Shown here: one piece after another, positions 1-12,900 of the stretch
How the letters are laid out: each line of letters opens with the position of its first letter
Numbering within the stretch: the stretch's first letter is position 1
Assembly: GCF_932274485.2 (NCBI RefSeq)
Contig: NC_065885.2
Span: 38,515,062-38,579,061, forward strand
Direction of reading: 5' to 3'
Length of the DNA stretch: 64,000 bases
Origin: Patella vulgata
Lineage: Eukaryota; Mollusca; Gastropoda; Patellidae
The notes under the pieces: model-generated
Seen by the model: the letters and a program-made list of their open reading frames with translations, nothing else
What the model was told of the DNA's origin: nothing
Database searches by the model: none
Position numbers and translations under genes: made by a program

Positions 1-70
1 AATAAAATGGGTTTTAACATCCTACTGTTCTGCTCCTATAATACTAGACTAATGAAGATGGGCAAATTGA
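1..70 (-). mobile_element. SINE family A fragment
   Basis: This matches the reverse complement of the 3' end of the tRNA-derived SINE seen complete at 31007-31372: GGGTTTTAACATCCTACTGT, then an ACTAATGAAGATGGGC segment. It is diverged and truncated at the window edge. Confidence 0.6.
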
Positions 71-143
71 TACAGAAGCCAGAGCTGTTTGCTGTCAATG
101 CTCCATATATAGCACATCGAAACCTGGCATTCTGATCGATGCC

Positions 144-1653
144 CAGTGACCGCCCTAGACATTCGCCAATGGCGACAATTATTTTCATTGGCGAATAAAG
201 TGATGATACTGCGAAAAATTTGGCGAATGAATTTTAGAGAGTGTTATTTCGTAAATATGCTAATATTAAACTTGAAATCGTCTCGTTCAACGCTTCTTTC
301 GATAGACTCGATGGAGTGTCTATTTTTAGTACATTAATTACTCTAGTCTCAATCTTATAAGTCGCAAATCAGTCAATGTTCCAATGTTACGCATTAAAAA
401 ACGACCGAAAGATCGAGTCTCGAGACTATAAAACACAGTTACCCCCTTTTGTGTGGCACTGCGTTGTTTACATTCACTTCACTACAAGTTTTCTTTACTT
501 ACGCAGCAAATAAATAAAACGCACAATAATGACAACTAATACTAGTAAACCCAAAACAAGGATAGATTCCTTTTTCCTTCCTACGACTAATGTTAGTCCA
601 GAATCTACTTCCGTGAGTGAGAGTGTCATCTCGGACGCAAGTCCTTCGTTGGCTTCATCAACATGTGGACAAAAATTAGACCTTTAACCGAGACCGTCGA
701 GCTAACCCTCAATGACCTCATGCTTATAAAAATGGATGGACCGGAAAGCATAAATTTTGAATTTGTCAGAGCATTTGATCAGCGGTGTCTTAAAGATGGG
801 TTCCCGCTTACAAACTGGGTGATTTAATGGTATATATGGACCAAAAACATATTCAAACTAATTAATTTGTCATAATTATGCTTCAAATATTGCGAAGGAA
901 TGCCCTGCTATTAAAATTCGATCAAACCAGGTCATGTTTACGTCACGTCTTGGGAGTCAGAGGAGAAATCATTGCATACATAAGTCGATGTTGTCTTTAA
1001 TCGCTTACTATTTATTACAAATATCGAATCCAAATTAAATTCTCGGATTATCTACTACCCGCGTCTTTTTCCGTCAATTTTATCTCAGAAAGTATTGTAC
1101 GTCTAACTCTTCATAAAGTTTATCAACTTGTACATCAAGCGCTCAATGTTCGCTTGTGACCTTTGACATCGTGCGTGCAGAAGGTCATAATCCTTGAGCT
1201 GTTGATTAGGGGAACCCTTACATTTTTGTCCTGTATACGCTCCATGAGTGTTTTTCGGGGAATCCAGTATTTTTCTAGTAAGATTGGATATCTCTACTTT
1301 CCATATATACCAAAATTGCAATACTTTTATTGGAAATAACCACCCATAAATACTTTTCTGGGAACCCATCTTTAAAAAGAATCGTTGTGTCTTTTCTGTT
1401 ATGACGATGGAGTAAATTAAATCATCTGCATTCATTCTCTCAATAATGTGAACTTTTGCATGGACAAGGAGATAAAATAATATTCTTGTGTACTATATAA
1501 GTACATATTAAACATTTATTTTCATTTTTAATTAACAAACATATGAATAAAAATGATATAAAATATTTGGCTAAAACTTTCTGAATTGGCTAATAAAATT
1601 TTGATTTGGCTAAAAATTTGGCTAAAGGTTTTAAGAGTCTAGGGCGGTCACTG
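144..1653. mobile_element. hAT-like DNA transposon, degenerate or non-autonomous, 1.5 kb
   Basis: The ends are a perfect 17-bp terminal inverted repeat, CAGTGACCGCCCTAGAC. The direct repeat GATGCC (138-143 and 1654-1659) flanks it as a 6-bp target-site duplication. The 5'-CAGTG end fits the hAT superfamily, although 6 bp is shorter than the usual 8. Short TTGGC-type motifs crowd both subterminal regions. Near 530-680 an open stretch reads MTTNTSKPKTRIDSFF, reminiscent of the low-complexity N-terminus of a transposase, but no intact transposase frame is present. It lies in an intron of the p53-family gene. Confidence 0.7.
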
Positions 1654-1659
1654 GATGCC

Positions 1660-2066
1660 CATCTCAAAAATCACTTTGTTGACGTGTTTGAATACATCCC
1701 CATTCCCCAATTATCAAGGCAATATTTATTTCAAATCAGGATACCTTAATTAGTGTTAAAAGACTATCATTAAATCTTTTGTCGATAACTTTCAAAAGAT
1801 GTAATATTTTAAATCCAAATTAACATTGCAATGAGAAACATCAAACAATACAATAATTCTGGTTTAAGGAGTATATTTTGCATGTACATGTATAATTTAT
1901 TAGTGGGAGAAAAGAGTGGGATGCGTTATGATGACAGATCTCGACAATGTCAAGTTTCAACTTCAGGGGTGGGAAAAATGTATCAAAAAATAATAATTGT
2001 AACAATATAATTACTTTGAAAATAGGGAAGTCTAAATTTACATCAACGTTAGGTAATTTAACTTAC
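1660..2066. other. p53-family gene intron, no feature
   Basis: AT-rich intronic sequence between the hAT-like element and the p53-family exon. I looked for a further p53 exon on the minus strand and saw none with splice sites. Confidence 0.5.
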
Positions 2067-2190
2067 AATGTCTCCAATGGAAGAATCTGGATTTCTAATT
2101 GCATAGCGATCTACTTGAAAAGTAGTTCCTTCTTCTTCTTGTTCACCATAATGATAATCTAGGTCACGAGAACTAATATGGGTAAATTCT
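2067..2190 (-). CDS. p53-family second recognisable coding exon
   Basis: Acceptor TTGCAG ends at 2191 and the GTAAGT donor begins at 2066. The exon is 124 nt: 1 nt completes a Gly codon, then 41 codons (EFTHISSRDLDYHYGEQEEE and onward to DSSIGDI). It is acidic and serine-rich, as expected between the TAD and the DNA-binding domain, and it ends in phase 0. The intron before it is only 263 bp. Confidence 0.8.
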
Positions 2191-2591
2191 CTGCAATTTG
2201 ATAGAACTTAGTAAATTTAAGAATATTTTAAATATATGATTAGAGTTGTCTCCCTTATGATAGCATAACATTGCAACATCTACAATACGGTATTTGTATG
2301 TTTTATTAAAATAAATAAATTCAAACTCAATAAGAATATAGATACATTAGCCGGCTCAATATAAACACTCTGGTTTCTCCTCATTTTTAGCGTAAATCTT
2401 TCACAAATTTCATATTATTTTGAATGATCATCTTTAATATATAAAACACATACCCATTTGTTGTAACATCGCCTAAAGTACTCCAGAGATAGTCAAATGT
2501 GTCCTGTGACATAGGTGGATGAGATGCAGCACTACCCGAGGATAGCTGTGAAGATGACATGGTGCAGGCACGGTTGAGGTATTTACCATAC
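2067..2591 (-). CDS. p53/p63/p73-family transcription factor, N-terminal exons (partial gene)
   Basis: Two minus-strand exons with good splice sites join in frame to give the first 77 or so codons of a p53-family protein. Exon one (2591-2454) follows a TTTTATTTTCAG acceptor and contains the ATG at 2560-2558. It ends in phase 2 at a GTATGT donor. Exon two (2190-2067) follows TTGCAG and ends at GTAAGT. Residues 22-29 read FDYLWSTL, the FxxxWxxL transactivation motif that binds MDM2/TFIID in the p53 family. The next exon begins EFTHIS, matching EYTQI in squid p53, and continues acidic (GEQEEEG). The DNA-binding domain is not in the window; it should lie beyond base 1. The frame is open upstream of the ATG, so a further 5' exon is likely. 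I cannot assign it to p53, p63 or p73 individually: molluscs have one ancestral gene. It is head-to-head with WRAP73, as TP73 is in human. Confidence 0.85.
2454..2591 (-). CDS. p53-family exon with start codon and TAD motif
   Basis: Acceptor AG at 2593-2592, donor GT at 2453-2452. The likely start ATG is at 2560-2558. It encodes 35 codons plus 2 nt, beginning MSSSQLSS and including MSQDTFDYLWSTLGDV. A second in-frame Met at residue 17 is an alternative start. Confidence 0.82.
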
Positions 2592-3102
2592 CTGAAAATA
2601 AAACAAAATAGAATTGATAAATCAATTTGAATCAGATTATTCTGATCATAAAATCGTGAGGTGCAATTTAAAGGTAACTCACTAAGTTTATTAATTGTGG
2701 TCTTCATCAGTAAACCCTATTTTATTTCACTGAGGTTATACTGTATGGAGTCAGATAAATGCACAAAAAACCCAACATATTTAGCTAGTCACCCAGACAA
2801 CAGAAAATAAAACAGGTATTGTAAGCCACAGGAGCACTATAAACAAAGTGAATGATACATGTATGAGGGATGTCTGTGATATCGCTTATGTGGAAGCAAA
2901 AGTTAAAAAAAACTGTCGGTCAGATGTTTGAAGGGACCAGTTGAAAGCGTTTATTGGGTGGCTCATGTCTCTAGTGACACAGATTTAACTTTATTAATTC
3001 AATCTATATACTGATATTTGCAATCTCCAGTACATGTATGTGATCACTTTTATGGCATTTATAATAAAAGTGCAGGAAATATTTATAATTTTAGCTACAT
3101 AT

Positions 3103-5060
3103 GTACGGGTGCCAGTTAATTCGTCCACACGCAAAGTTTGCCACAGTTAAGTCGTCCACAACTAATGGTTAAATCGTCCACAGCTAATACTTAACTCGTA
3201 CACAACGGCCGAGATTACATGTAGTTCACAACTGTCATATTTTTTGCTGGGCTATGAATACAAGCGAATCTCTGTATCTAATTCTTGTAAGAGCTTATGC
3301 TGCGAATCTCCAAGGATTCGCGTAAAAATGGTCTTAAAAAAAAAAAAATCTCAGTCCAACTATTAAATGTCAGTCATGGGCAGTGTTCTTAATCGGCTGT
3401 ATTTTGTCAGCTTTAGCCGATCGATGTTTAATCTAACAGATTGGTAAAACAATGTACCGACCACTATTGTATCATAAATCAATCTACTTTGCTAAATTAC
3501 AACAGGTTAATCATTACTCGTTGATTAAGAAGTCAATCAACTTGCTTGTCAGCCACAAGTCATACCTTAGTGAGAATCGGCCATATGTGGTTCACAATCC
3601 GAGTAATTAGCACATTTAACAGTGATTTTGATAATCCGGTTAAAAAAAAAAAGAAAAAAAAAGCTTGCTGATTATTTATAATAGGTTCAGTAAGACACAT
3701 GTCAAATCAAGACGATCTTGGCATGCTTTGTGAATTGCACATCTTCCACGCTCTGTCCGTGTGTATTCCAGGTACCGGCAGATACTAAAATAATAACTGG
3801 ATCATACATTGATGGATTCACTGACCAGTTGTTAGGTAAATTTAAATCTTCACTGAATATAATCCTCTGATGGAACACTGAATGCACAGAGAGAGAAACT
3901 GTGGATATTCCCCCCCCCCCCCCGACAGAATCTCCAAAACCATGTGACATATCGGTTGGAATTAGGTCAAAAAACAAGTTCTAAATAGCATTTATTTTAT
4001 ACACACATGCTGACAGAGGCTTAATTTTTAAAATATTATTGAAGACATTATTGAAGACTATATCATAGTCGTACAGAATTTTATTTTATAGCAATTTCAG
4101 TTATGGTTGTCACGTGATCATTGTGCCGTTTGTCTATCATCCACAATGAATAAAAACTTTTGTTAGTAATGTGATAAACAAAAGACTACAAATTGTGTTA
4201 TGAAGAAATGCCATGTGGTGCTGTATCAGCTCATTTTGGCTATGGCATTTTCTTATACTGAGAATAGTAGAAAAATGCTAATATATTAGATCATCGACTG
4301 ATAATACACGAATGTTTCATCAAATAAATGAAAACAGTAATTTTTTCAGGAATATTACCGACGTGAACTTCAAGTCGGTAGGTGAATTAAATATGGAAAA
4401 TATTCAAAAGGCGTATGAAATGGAGTAAGGAACTAAATGAATACTACAAGTTTAGGTTTGATTCTGAAAATAAACGTGTAATTCACATCGTTCTTGAAGT
4501 GTTTACCAAAAATTCCATCTGATCGTTTTAATTTTATCATTTTGTTTTTTATACAATATTGCATGTATATGAGAATCCTCTTAGATTCTCGCAAAAAATG
4601 ACGAATTTCTAGCCCTGGTTTGTTAATTGGGGTTATGAGTTTATAGGGTCATGGGTTAATGTCAGAGGTAAAATAGGCCACGAGTTGAAATAGCCGGCAT
4701 CATTGCCAAAGCGAAAACTGCTAAGTCTAGGAATCAGACAACTGCGCATGTCAATTGCCAAAGCGAAAACTGCTAAGTCCAGGAAGCAGACAACTGCGCA
4801 TGTCAAATGGAAGTGACAGCTAAATAGTAAATAAAGTAAAGAACCATCGGACGGCAAAATATACACTGCGAAGTTTATAATAACCAAAGTTAAGTAGTTT
4901 GTTTATAATCGAAGAAATCCGTTTAAAATTTATGATGGCTCACACACTAACGTCACTAAGCCGCATGGATTAGTCAATCAATGCTGTGTGGACAACTTCA
5001 CCAGATTTTCGTGTGGATGACTTTGCTTGTGGGCGACTTGACTGACATTCATGTGTACAA
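3103..5060. mobile_element. Candidate DNA element with inverted subterminal repeats
   Basis: The left end carries TCGTCCACA at 3121, 3152 and 3174, and TCGTACACA at 3196. The right end carries the same word inverted: TGTGGACAACTT at 4987, TGTGGATGACTT at 5012 and TGTGGGCGACTT at 5028. GTAC-containing ends lie at about 3103 and 5057. Arrays of a short motif in opposite orientation near two ends are typical of subterminal transposase-binding sites in non-autonomous DNA transposons. No transposase frame was seen inside. The exact termini and superfamily are uncertain. It contains a C14 homopolymer at about 3910 and the 52-bp tandem duplication at 4702. Confidence 0.45.
4702..4805. repeat. 52-bp direct tandem duplication
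   Basis: The unit starting ATTGCCAAAGCGAAAACTGC occurs at 4702 and again at 4754, with only a few substitutions between the copies. Confidence 0.85.
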
Positions 5061-6580
5061 CCAAGCCTAAATAAATGAGAAGGATCTGGCCACATTTGTT
5101 CAAATATATATGCAGGTACAACAACTTCTGAACTTAAAGTAGCTAAGTCTCTAACTCAATATCATCCAAAATCTTCAACATTGAAAACACGATTTATTTG
5201 TCAACATTCATGTTGTGATCTTACCGGAAAAAGATGGCCTTTTGATATCCAATATACGACAAAATAAACATTTTACCATTGGTACACGAATCGTGTACCA
5301 TAATGCGCTTCCAGCCCCAGCTGTATCAAGAGACTCGAGGGACGAGGCTAGACACATTGCACCAAATCAAACGGCGTATGTAGACTGGAATAACCAGACG
5401 CTAGGAATTTGCACTCGCTTGAGACTGCTGGCTTATTTCACCGAACATAACTGATTTGAAATTGGAGGAAAAACGGAAACCATTGAATGTAAATCAGTTT
5501 ATATACATTCATATTACAGTATTATATGCGTTGCGACCCACTTTTGTCAATTTCTAGGTCCCAAATGTTAGCGATTTAGCTCCTTTAACTAGGCCCTAAT
5601 GCACAAGTACAAAAAATTTTTTTAACCATGTGAAAACTTCATAATATGTAACCTAGTGGCATTATGTACTTTCCTAAACTGGCAGGTGGGCCAAATGGTT
5701 GCACTATGTTAGTCAGTGTATGACATCATCAAAACAAAATAATCCTCTAGTATAGTACTAGTAGTACAATTCGACCACCTAATAAGTCTCAAATATTAGA
5801 TAAACATGACATGTAAATACAATACATCGTGACTATCATAATCATAACATATACCAATTCTGGCAGTAACTTGCTAAGAATAAAATTAAAACTCATCCAA
5901 TAATGACTAAACTTTAAGTTTAAGACATGATTTTGACAAAACTTCGCATAAATTTTAGCCTATATTATTTTCAGTCATCATTATGAACGCAAGTTTGGAA
6001 TACTGGGACCAATCTTAACAAATTAACTGTCAATGGATTCACTTAGGCAACGTTTTATTGTGATTGCAATACAACGCTTGGCGTAGATCATTCCGGTCTT
6101 GTTATATGACAGTACTCACTGAGTAGGGTTGGTGTCAGCCAATTTTATTCCCTTCTTGTCCTACTTGCTTACATTTTTCAGCTATATTCTGGCTTTCTCG
6201 AACATGCAATATAGTTGCATAGAGTTGAAAACATAACTTTGATCTGTAATTATTTCAAATTTTGAGATAAAAAATATATTTCTTACCCGATTATTTCTGT
6301 TTTTAGACACTTGAGCGTGACAACATTAGACCACGTGTTTTGATAATCGGCATGCTATGACTTATGAACAAATTCATACGCCACCAAAATGAAAACAAAA
6401 CACTCATCTGTTGATCTAAGTAGTCAATATATTATTTTAAACATTAAAACAAATATATCGAAACAACAATAGCATCGAACAGTTTATAAATCATCACAGC
6501 AGATAACCTTGCTCGAAAAAATTTGGAACTATTTCGCACCACCGCCAACCTTTTACGCAAGTAGCCACGCGCTTGTCATT
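5061..6580. other. Intergenic 5' region between the p53-family gene and WRAP73
   Basis: Head-to-head intergenic sequence without recognisable exons. An untranslated first exon of the p53-family gene may lie here or inside the adjacent element, but it cannot be placed from sequence alone. Confidence 0.4.
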
Positions 6581-6592
6581 TTTTGGCGGGAG
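6581..6592 (+). promoter_or_regulatory. E2F-like site in the WRAP73 promoter region
   Basis: TTTTGGCGGGAG matches the E2F consensus core (TTTSGCGC/GGCGGGA class), about 330 bp upstream of the WRAP73 start codon. The surrounding 6530-6600 is the most GC-rich stretch of this 5' region. The function is inferred from the motif only. Confidence 0.35.
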
Positions 6593-6920
6593 ATGTTGCG
6601 CTTGGTCAATTTTCATTCAGAGAATCCCCATAAATGTATATAATGAACAATATGAAAGTTCGCTGACATCAAGAAAAGGCATCAGTATTTTAAGATTATG
6701 CTTATATTTACTGTTTGCATAAATAATTAAAATAAGAACAATAACTCGTATCACGCAGAAAAGAACATTGGCGCTGCTTTCAAAATGGTGTCATTCGCGT
6801 GTTCACACTTGTCAAAAATGTATATTGCCTGCATTAGCCTCTACTATTAATTCTCTACACTAGATTCTGTACTTACTGGTGACACTAAAACACAGACACA
6901 CGACTATGTTTCTATAAAAT

Positions 6921-6989
6921 ATGAATTTCTCTGAACTCTTCCACCAATCTGGACAGTTATGTCGATTTTCGCCGGATGGAAAATACTTG
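6921..6989 (+). CDS. WRAP73: WRAP73 coding exon 1
   Basis: ATG at 6921 and GTAAGC donor at 6990. Residues 1-23 ([20 protein letters not shown] and on). The start is set by alignment with the human N-terminus. Confidence 0.95.
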
Positions 6990-9900
6990 GTAAGCACTGA
7001 CTGTGACTGTTTTAACTTGAAGGATTCGTTTATTTACATATTTTTTACCAGGCAAAAAACAAATACTGGACATGTGTTGAGTTTTAATTATTTGGTATAA
7101 TTAGGCCTAGTAACAGCCTGATTAGAAAAGTCCACCTGAGTCAGATATATTTGATTAAGATATAGAAGTTCAGTTTCAAATTCTTAAAATTAGTTCAACT
7201 TTTAAGTCTGCACGCAGTGCAAACCTAATAGCTAATCTCTGGTGCATGGAGCAGGCCAATCTGTTTCACAGTGTATTACGAAAGTCTTCTAATCTATACT
7301 AATATTTGTGCCTGTCGTTTGTCTGTCTGTCTGTCTGTTTGGGGTTGGCAGCTACACTAGGTCTGCCCCGAGTCTGAAATTTGGGGTATAGCCATAGGGG
7401 TAGCTCGGGCCGGGTAGTAACATAGGCCAGGTGGCGTTAGTCTACGTACCACTTCCGGTTTCGGGGTTATGACCCCCGAGCGAAGCCGGGTATCCTGCTA
7501 GTATCTCTATAAAAGATGACTGCCTTCAACACATGACGTCATATCACGCGGCATCAATCATTGGCTCAATGGCGCGTGCATTGTTTACATAAGATGTTAC
7601 TGATTGGAGCAGAATGTGAGAAATTTGGCACCTTTTACTCATTTTTTTAATAATACCCATTTACACTAAAATAGGAAATAATTTTTACCTACAAATACTT
7701 CAAATGTCTTTATTTTTCTAATACATGAAAAAGATCTTTTAGAATTTAATTTGTTGAAGGAAAAAAGTTAATATTTGTGCCTCATTCAGTCATCCTTGTC
7801 AGTGATTGTCGCGGCCTAGCAAATATTCACTGCGGATCAGTGTGGGAGCAGGCATGTTGTTGGTGTTGTTTATTATATTACAGATTTAACCTCCAATAGT
7901 ACAAGGAGGGGGGGTTGAATGGTTAGCACATGCGGGCTGTATCATAAGGCCTGTCTTTGAGTCAACTGGCGTGGTTTTGAAACACCGCTTGTATGTGTCA
8001 AGGAGCCTGTCTTAGAATATGTCTTCCATCAGGACTCCATATAGCTTTACTTAAACCTGCTGGTCCTTCATTTATTTTACATATCCATTCTGGTTGCTCT
8101 ACTGACCATACCTACATTATGAAAACAGTATAATTTATGTGAAAAATTCAGGGCACCTTTTTCTAAAGGATGATCTAATATTTTTAAAGAGGCATTTTAG
8201 TCCTTTGCAAACCTACACAAGTAATATGTTTTTGAATTACTATTTGACAATATAGCTACACCAGTAGTATTAAAATTAGACAAATCTGCCATTACACAGC
8301 CTACATGTAGCTTTTTCAAGATTAATTCAATCTTAATAAAAATAGCCATTACTTGCATTCTATTTATTCTGGGGGTGGTGGGTAGCTGAATGGTTAGCAC
8401 GTACGCGCTGTACCATAAAGTCTGTCATTGAGTCAACTGGCGTAGTTTCGAATCCCCAGTTGTACGTGGCAAGGAGTAGGTCGCCTGTCCAACCTCATGG
8501 GTTTTCTCCGGGTCCTCCGGTTTCCTCCCACTGCTAAAGACCCTTACGCGCAAGTAAATTATTGAAATAAAATTAAACCATATGTTAGTCCCAAAATGAC
8601 CTAGTCTGAGTCGAGTGGATGTTAAACCTCATTTCTCTCTCTCCAATACAAGGAATATGATTATGGACAGGTTGATTTAATTAAATTATTTACACTTAAA
8701 TGGGTTGAAAAATTGGTAAAAACACAAAAATAACTAGAACTGCGATGCAGTAATGACGGGTTTCACCGGTGCCCCGTTACCCTTGAACTTATGTCACTTT
8801 CCATATAAGCATTGCACACATCAAATAAAATGTACGCAGAATCAACCAAATCCAGCAGAATCAAGTCATTGTATACATTTGTTACATGTAAGTGATCCTG
8901 ACACAATTACATTACTTCCGGTGATAATGAAAATGTTAAATTAGTTTTATGAAATCAGAAATAGCAAAAGACATCACATGGTGAAAATTTTATGTAAATC
9001 GAATAATAATTGCCACTTTTATAGACCAAAAACCTTGAAAAGTGACTTGTAGAAAATCGTCTATTTCCCTGCAACCGTACAAGTTAGAAACCATTTTCTG
9101 GTATTTGTATGATCGTATGGGTTCAATCTATTTGCTGATTGGAATCAAATATCATAATTTTAAAAACATTACAAATCAGACTCATTTGAATAAAATATCT
9201 GTTTCGAAGGCTAAAAATACAGTTTTTGCCAAAATGACGTTACTTCCGGTGATAATGAAAATCTTAAATTACTTGCATGAAATCGTAAATGGCATTAGGT
9301 ATCACACACTGGAAATTTTATGAAAATCGAATAATAATTGAAACTTTTATGGACCAAAAACCTTGAAAAGTTACTTGTTGACAATCGTCTGTTTCTCCGC
9401 AACTGAACAAGTTAGAAACCATTTTGTGATATCTATTTGATCGTATGTGTTCATTCTATTAGTTAATTGGAATCAAATATCAAAATTTTAAACAAATAAC
9501 AAATACGACTCTTTGAATAAATTATTGGTTTTAATGGCTCTAAATACAGTTTTTGCCCAAATTACGTCATTTCCGGTGACATTGAAAATGTTAAATTGGT
9601 TTGATCTAGTTAAAATTGACATTACACATCAAATGGTGTCACTTTTATGAAAATCGAATAATAATTGACTCTTTTACAGGCAAACTAGCGTAAAAAGTGA
9701 CTCATGCAAAATTACCCATTTCTCGGCAACTGCTCATATTACAAACTAATTTTCACATACATTCTCTTCATATGGATTGTTGCTACGAGTTTATGAAAGT
9801 TACGAAGAAATATTTTAAAATATTAAGACGCTGAGTGGGTTGTAAATAGCTTAATTTTACACCTTTTTTCACCTTTTAATCGAAATAGCCCGAAAACGAA

Positions 9901-12900
9901 ATCGAAATTAAAAAAAACTGAGTCCGATGTTTTGTGCGCCTTTGCATTGCGCATCGATTTGGTAATAACAAATTTTGAAAAAATAATATTTGCTTTCAAA
10001 AAGTGGTACCGAACTGTCAAAATTATAGTTTTTGTTGAAATTATGCCACTTCCGGTGTCGACAGGAAACTTTATCGGTAACAAAAAAAATGACATTTTGG
10101 AACACGGAGAATATGAACTTTGTTTCAAACAAATCGAACGATTCTGAATGAATCTAGGAGCGTAAAACCGAATTAGCCAATAGCGGCCAAGGAAAATTAT
10201 TTAGACAAAAATTGTTGACATTTTCGCTCAAATCAGACGACCCTTTAGCCCTGGATAAAATATCATCAAAAAATATTCATTAATAAAAAAGTTTTTTGTA
10301 AAAATTTAAATTTTCAAAATTTGGCGCCTAATATCTCCGAAGATTCATCGAAAATCAAGAATCTGAGGAACCGTAGCTACGTGCCATGTCTCTGCCTATG
10401 TCAAAATGTATCAAATGTTAAAATCCGGCAATTATTGTAAATGTTACGACAAAATTTCAAAAATTAACCACTTCGGTGATTTCGAACGTTTCGCATTGTC
10501 ACAGAACGTTCAAAATAGCTTTAATCTCTAAGTCACACCCACTTTCCCAGTGAAACCGAAGATATTGGATAAATCCGACAGGTAGTTTCTGAGATATGAT
10601 CAAAATGGAAAAAAAAAATAATAATAAGAATAATAATCCGAACAAAAACAATAGTGTTTCACACAAGCTACACAGTGTGAAACCCTAAAAAAGTCCTTGT
10701 AAACCAAAAAGTCACTGATAAGAGCGGGCAGCTTATCTTCTCTCTTTGTCATAATAAAAACAAATTAAAACAGGAGGTCCAACTGACTGATGTTTGGCAT
10801 TATCAGTGCAGATAGAAAAAAAAACCCGTTGGGAAAAAGAATCCGCTTGCTTTATGTTGAAAAGTGAAGTGCTTGTGGTAAAAACCACATAGTTGGACCC
10901 GTGGAGCAGACATGATCAAAGTATATATATATAGGCCTAGAGTGTTGTATCTTTGTTTAATTGGCTAATAAAAAGTAATTACCATGTAATTTAAAGAATA
11001 CACTCCACTTAAGGTAATTGATTTGTTTCTTTGCTTAATCAATTACAGTGACTGTATGTATACTTTAAAGTGAAGGATCTATCAAAAATGTCACAATATT
11101 TTCAAAATATACACTTATTTAATTTGATATGGGTTGAATGATATTTTTAGCTTTAAAATAATAAAAGTTTACATGTGACCTGCTTACCACAATTTATTAT
11201 TTCTTTTCTTTGTGTCTTTAGGTTTATTCCAAAAAAAGATAAAGTAGAGGACTAGTTATTATAAATTTTTTTCAGGCATCAGCGGTTGACTACAGACTAG
11301 TCATAAGAAACACTGACACTTTACAGATTGAAAATGTTTTCTCCTGTATTGATTCAATCAATTATATTGAGGTGAATGTCTTTCATATTATTACTTCTAA
11401 AAAATATTTCCTATCAATACCAATTATAGTTCATGGCATATTTATATGAACATTCTCCTTTAACAGCCTTTATGAATTTTTTTTATTTATTTTAATGATA
11501 TTGGGAGAAAAGACATTGTGATGTGATAAAGTTTTTGTAATACTTATATTATTTTTTTCAGTGGTCCAATGATTCTGGTTTTATTCTATGTGCTATGTTT
11601 AAAAGATCTGTAGTTCAAGTAAGTTGCCAAACTGGTCTTGTTTTAATTCTGATTGAGGAAACTACAAATTACCATTTAAGGTTTATGCACCAACTCAACC
11701 TACACTTTTTCATTTAGGGCGATTTCAGTCTTTCAAACACACAATCGACTATGTTAATTTAAACTTTTCAGTCACCAAGATTCATCATATTTAATTTTGT
11801 TAATAGACTGTCTTGGAAAGTTATTACGATCAATGAACCCATTTAATTTCTGTTTGGAAAAACAAACTGGGACCCCAAGTAAGCCTACATGTACCAGCAA
11901 GAAAAGGATAAAAGACAAATTCAGTTACAGTCTGTGAATCTAATTTTAATTTAGTTTACTAATTTTTAATAAAGAGGCATTATCATTTTTGATAAGGAAC
12001 TAAGTGTATTGATTATTTTTTTTTATATTCATAATTCACACTAACTCAAAATCAAAATACAGTCCCCTTCACAGTTAGAGCAAAGCATTTTGCATGATTG
12101 TCCACAAACCACCTTTGGATGTATGACTCCTAATCAATCCCAGTCCAATTAAAATTATACCAACATTTTGTTCCGTAGTATATTTCTTTATGAAAAATTG
12201 CATTCAATAATGGGAAAGTTATAATTGGTCAAAGTTCTGTGATACTGTTGTCACATGTCCAGAACGCACTTTTCTTTCAAAAGGTCTATTGTTTTACTTT
12301 AGTGACCATCAAAATAAATAGAGAGAGAGAGAGAAATGGGGTTTAACGTCCACTCGACACAAACTAGGTCATTTCGGGACTAACACATGGTTTTAATTTT
12401 ATTTCAATAATTCACTTGCACGTAGGGGTCTTTAGCAGTGGGAGGAAACCGGAGGACCCGGAGAAAACCCATGAGGTTGGACAGGCGACCTACTCCTTGC
12501 CACGTACAACCGGGGATTCGAAACTACGCCAGTTGACTCAATGAAAGACTTTATGGTACAGCATGTACGTGCTAACCATTCAGCTACCCACCACCCCCAG
12601 AATAAATAGAATGCAAGTAATAGTTATTTTTGTGTTTTTACCAATTTTTCAACCCATTTAAGTGTAAATAATTTAATTAAATCAACCTGTCCATAATCAT
12701 ATTCCTTGTATTGGAGAGAGAGAAATGAGGTTTAACATCCACTCGACTCAGACTAGGTCATTTTGGGACTAACATATGGTTTAATTTTATTTCAATAATT
12801 TACTTGCGCGTAAGGGTCTTTAGCAGTGGGAGGAAACCGGAGGACCCGGAGAAAACCCATGAGGTTGGACAGGCGACCTACTCCTTGCCACGTACAACTG

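Larger units (their letters stand above)
6990..11275 (+). other. WRAP73: WRAP73 intron 1 (4.3 kb)
   Basis: Holds a Helitron-like copy, a truncated SINE B, the inverted duplicate arm with a complete SINE B, and the degenerate tandem block at about 8.7-10.7 kb. From 10700 to 11275 I see nothing further. Confidence 0.85.

Noticed and set aside
1103-1435. 110-codon minus-strand frame in the hAT-like element
   Set aside because: No transposase motif recognised; treated as part of the degenerate element.
8197-8400. Identical 67-codon frames at 8197-8400 (minus) and 12957-13160 (plus)
   Set aside because: They are identical because they lie in the inverted duplication; the source is WRAP73 intron 3 plus a SINE end, not a gene.
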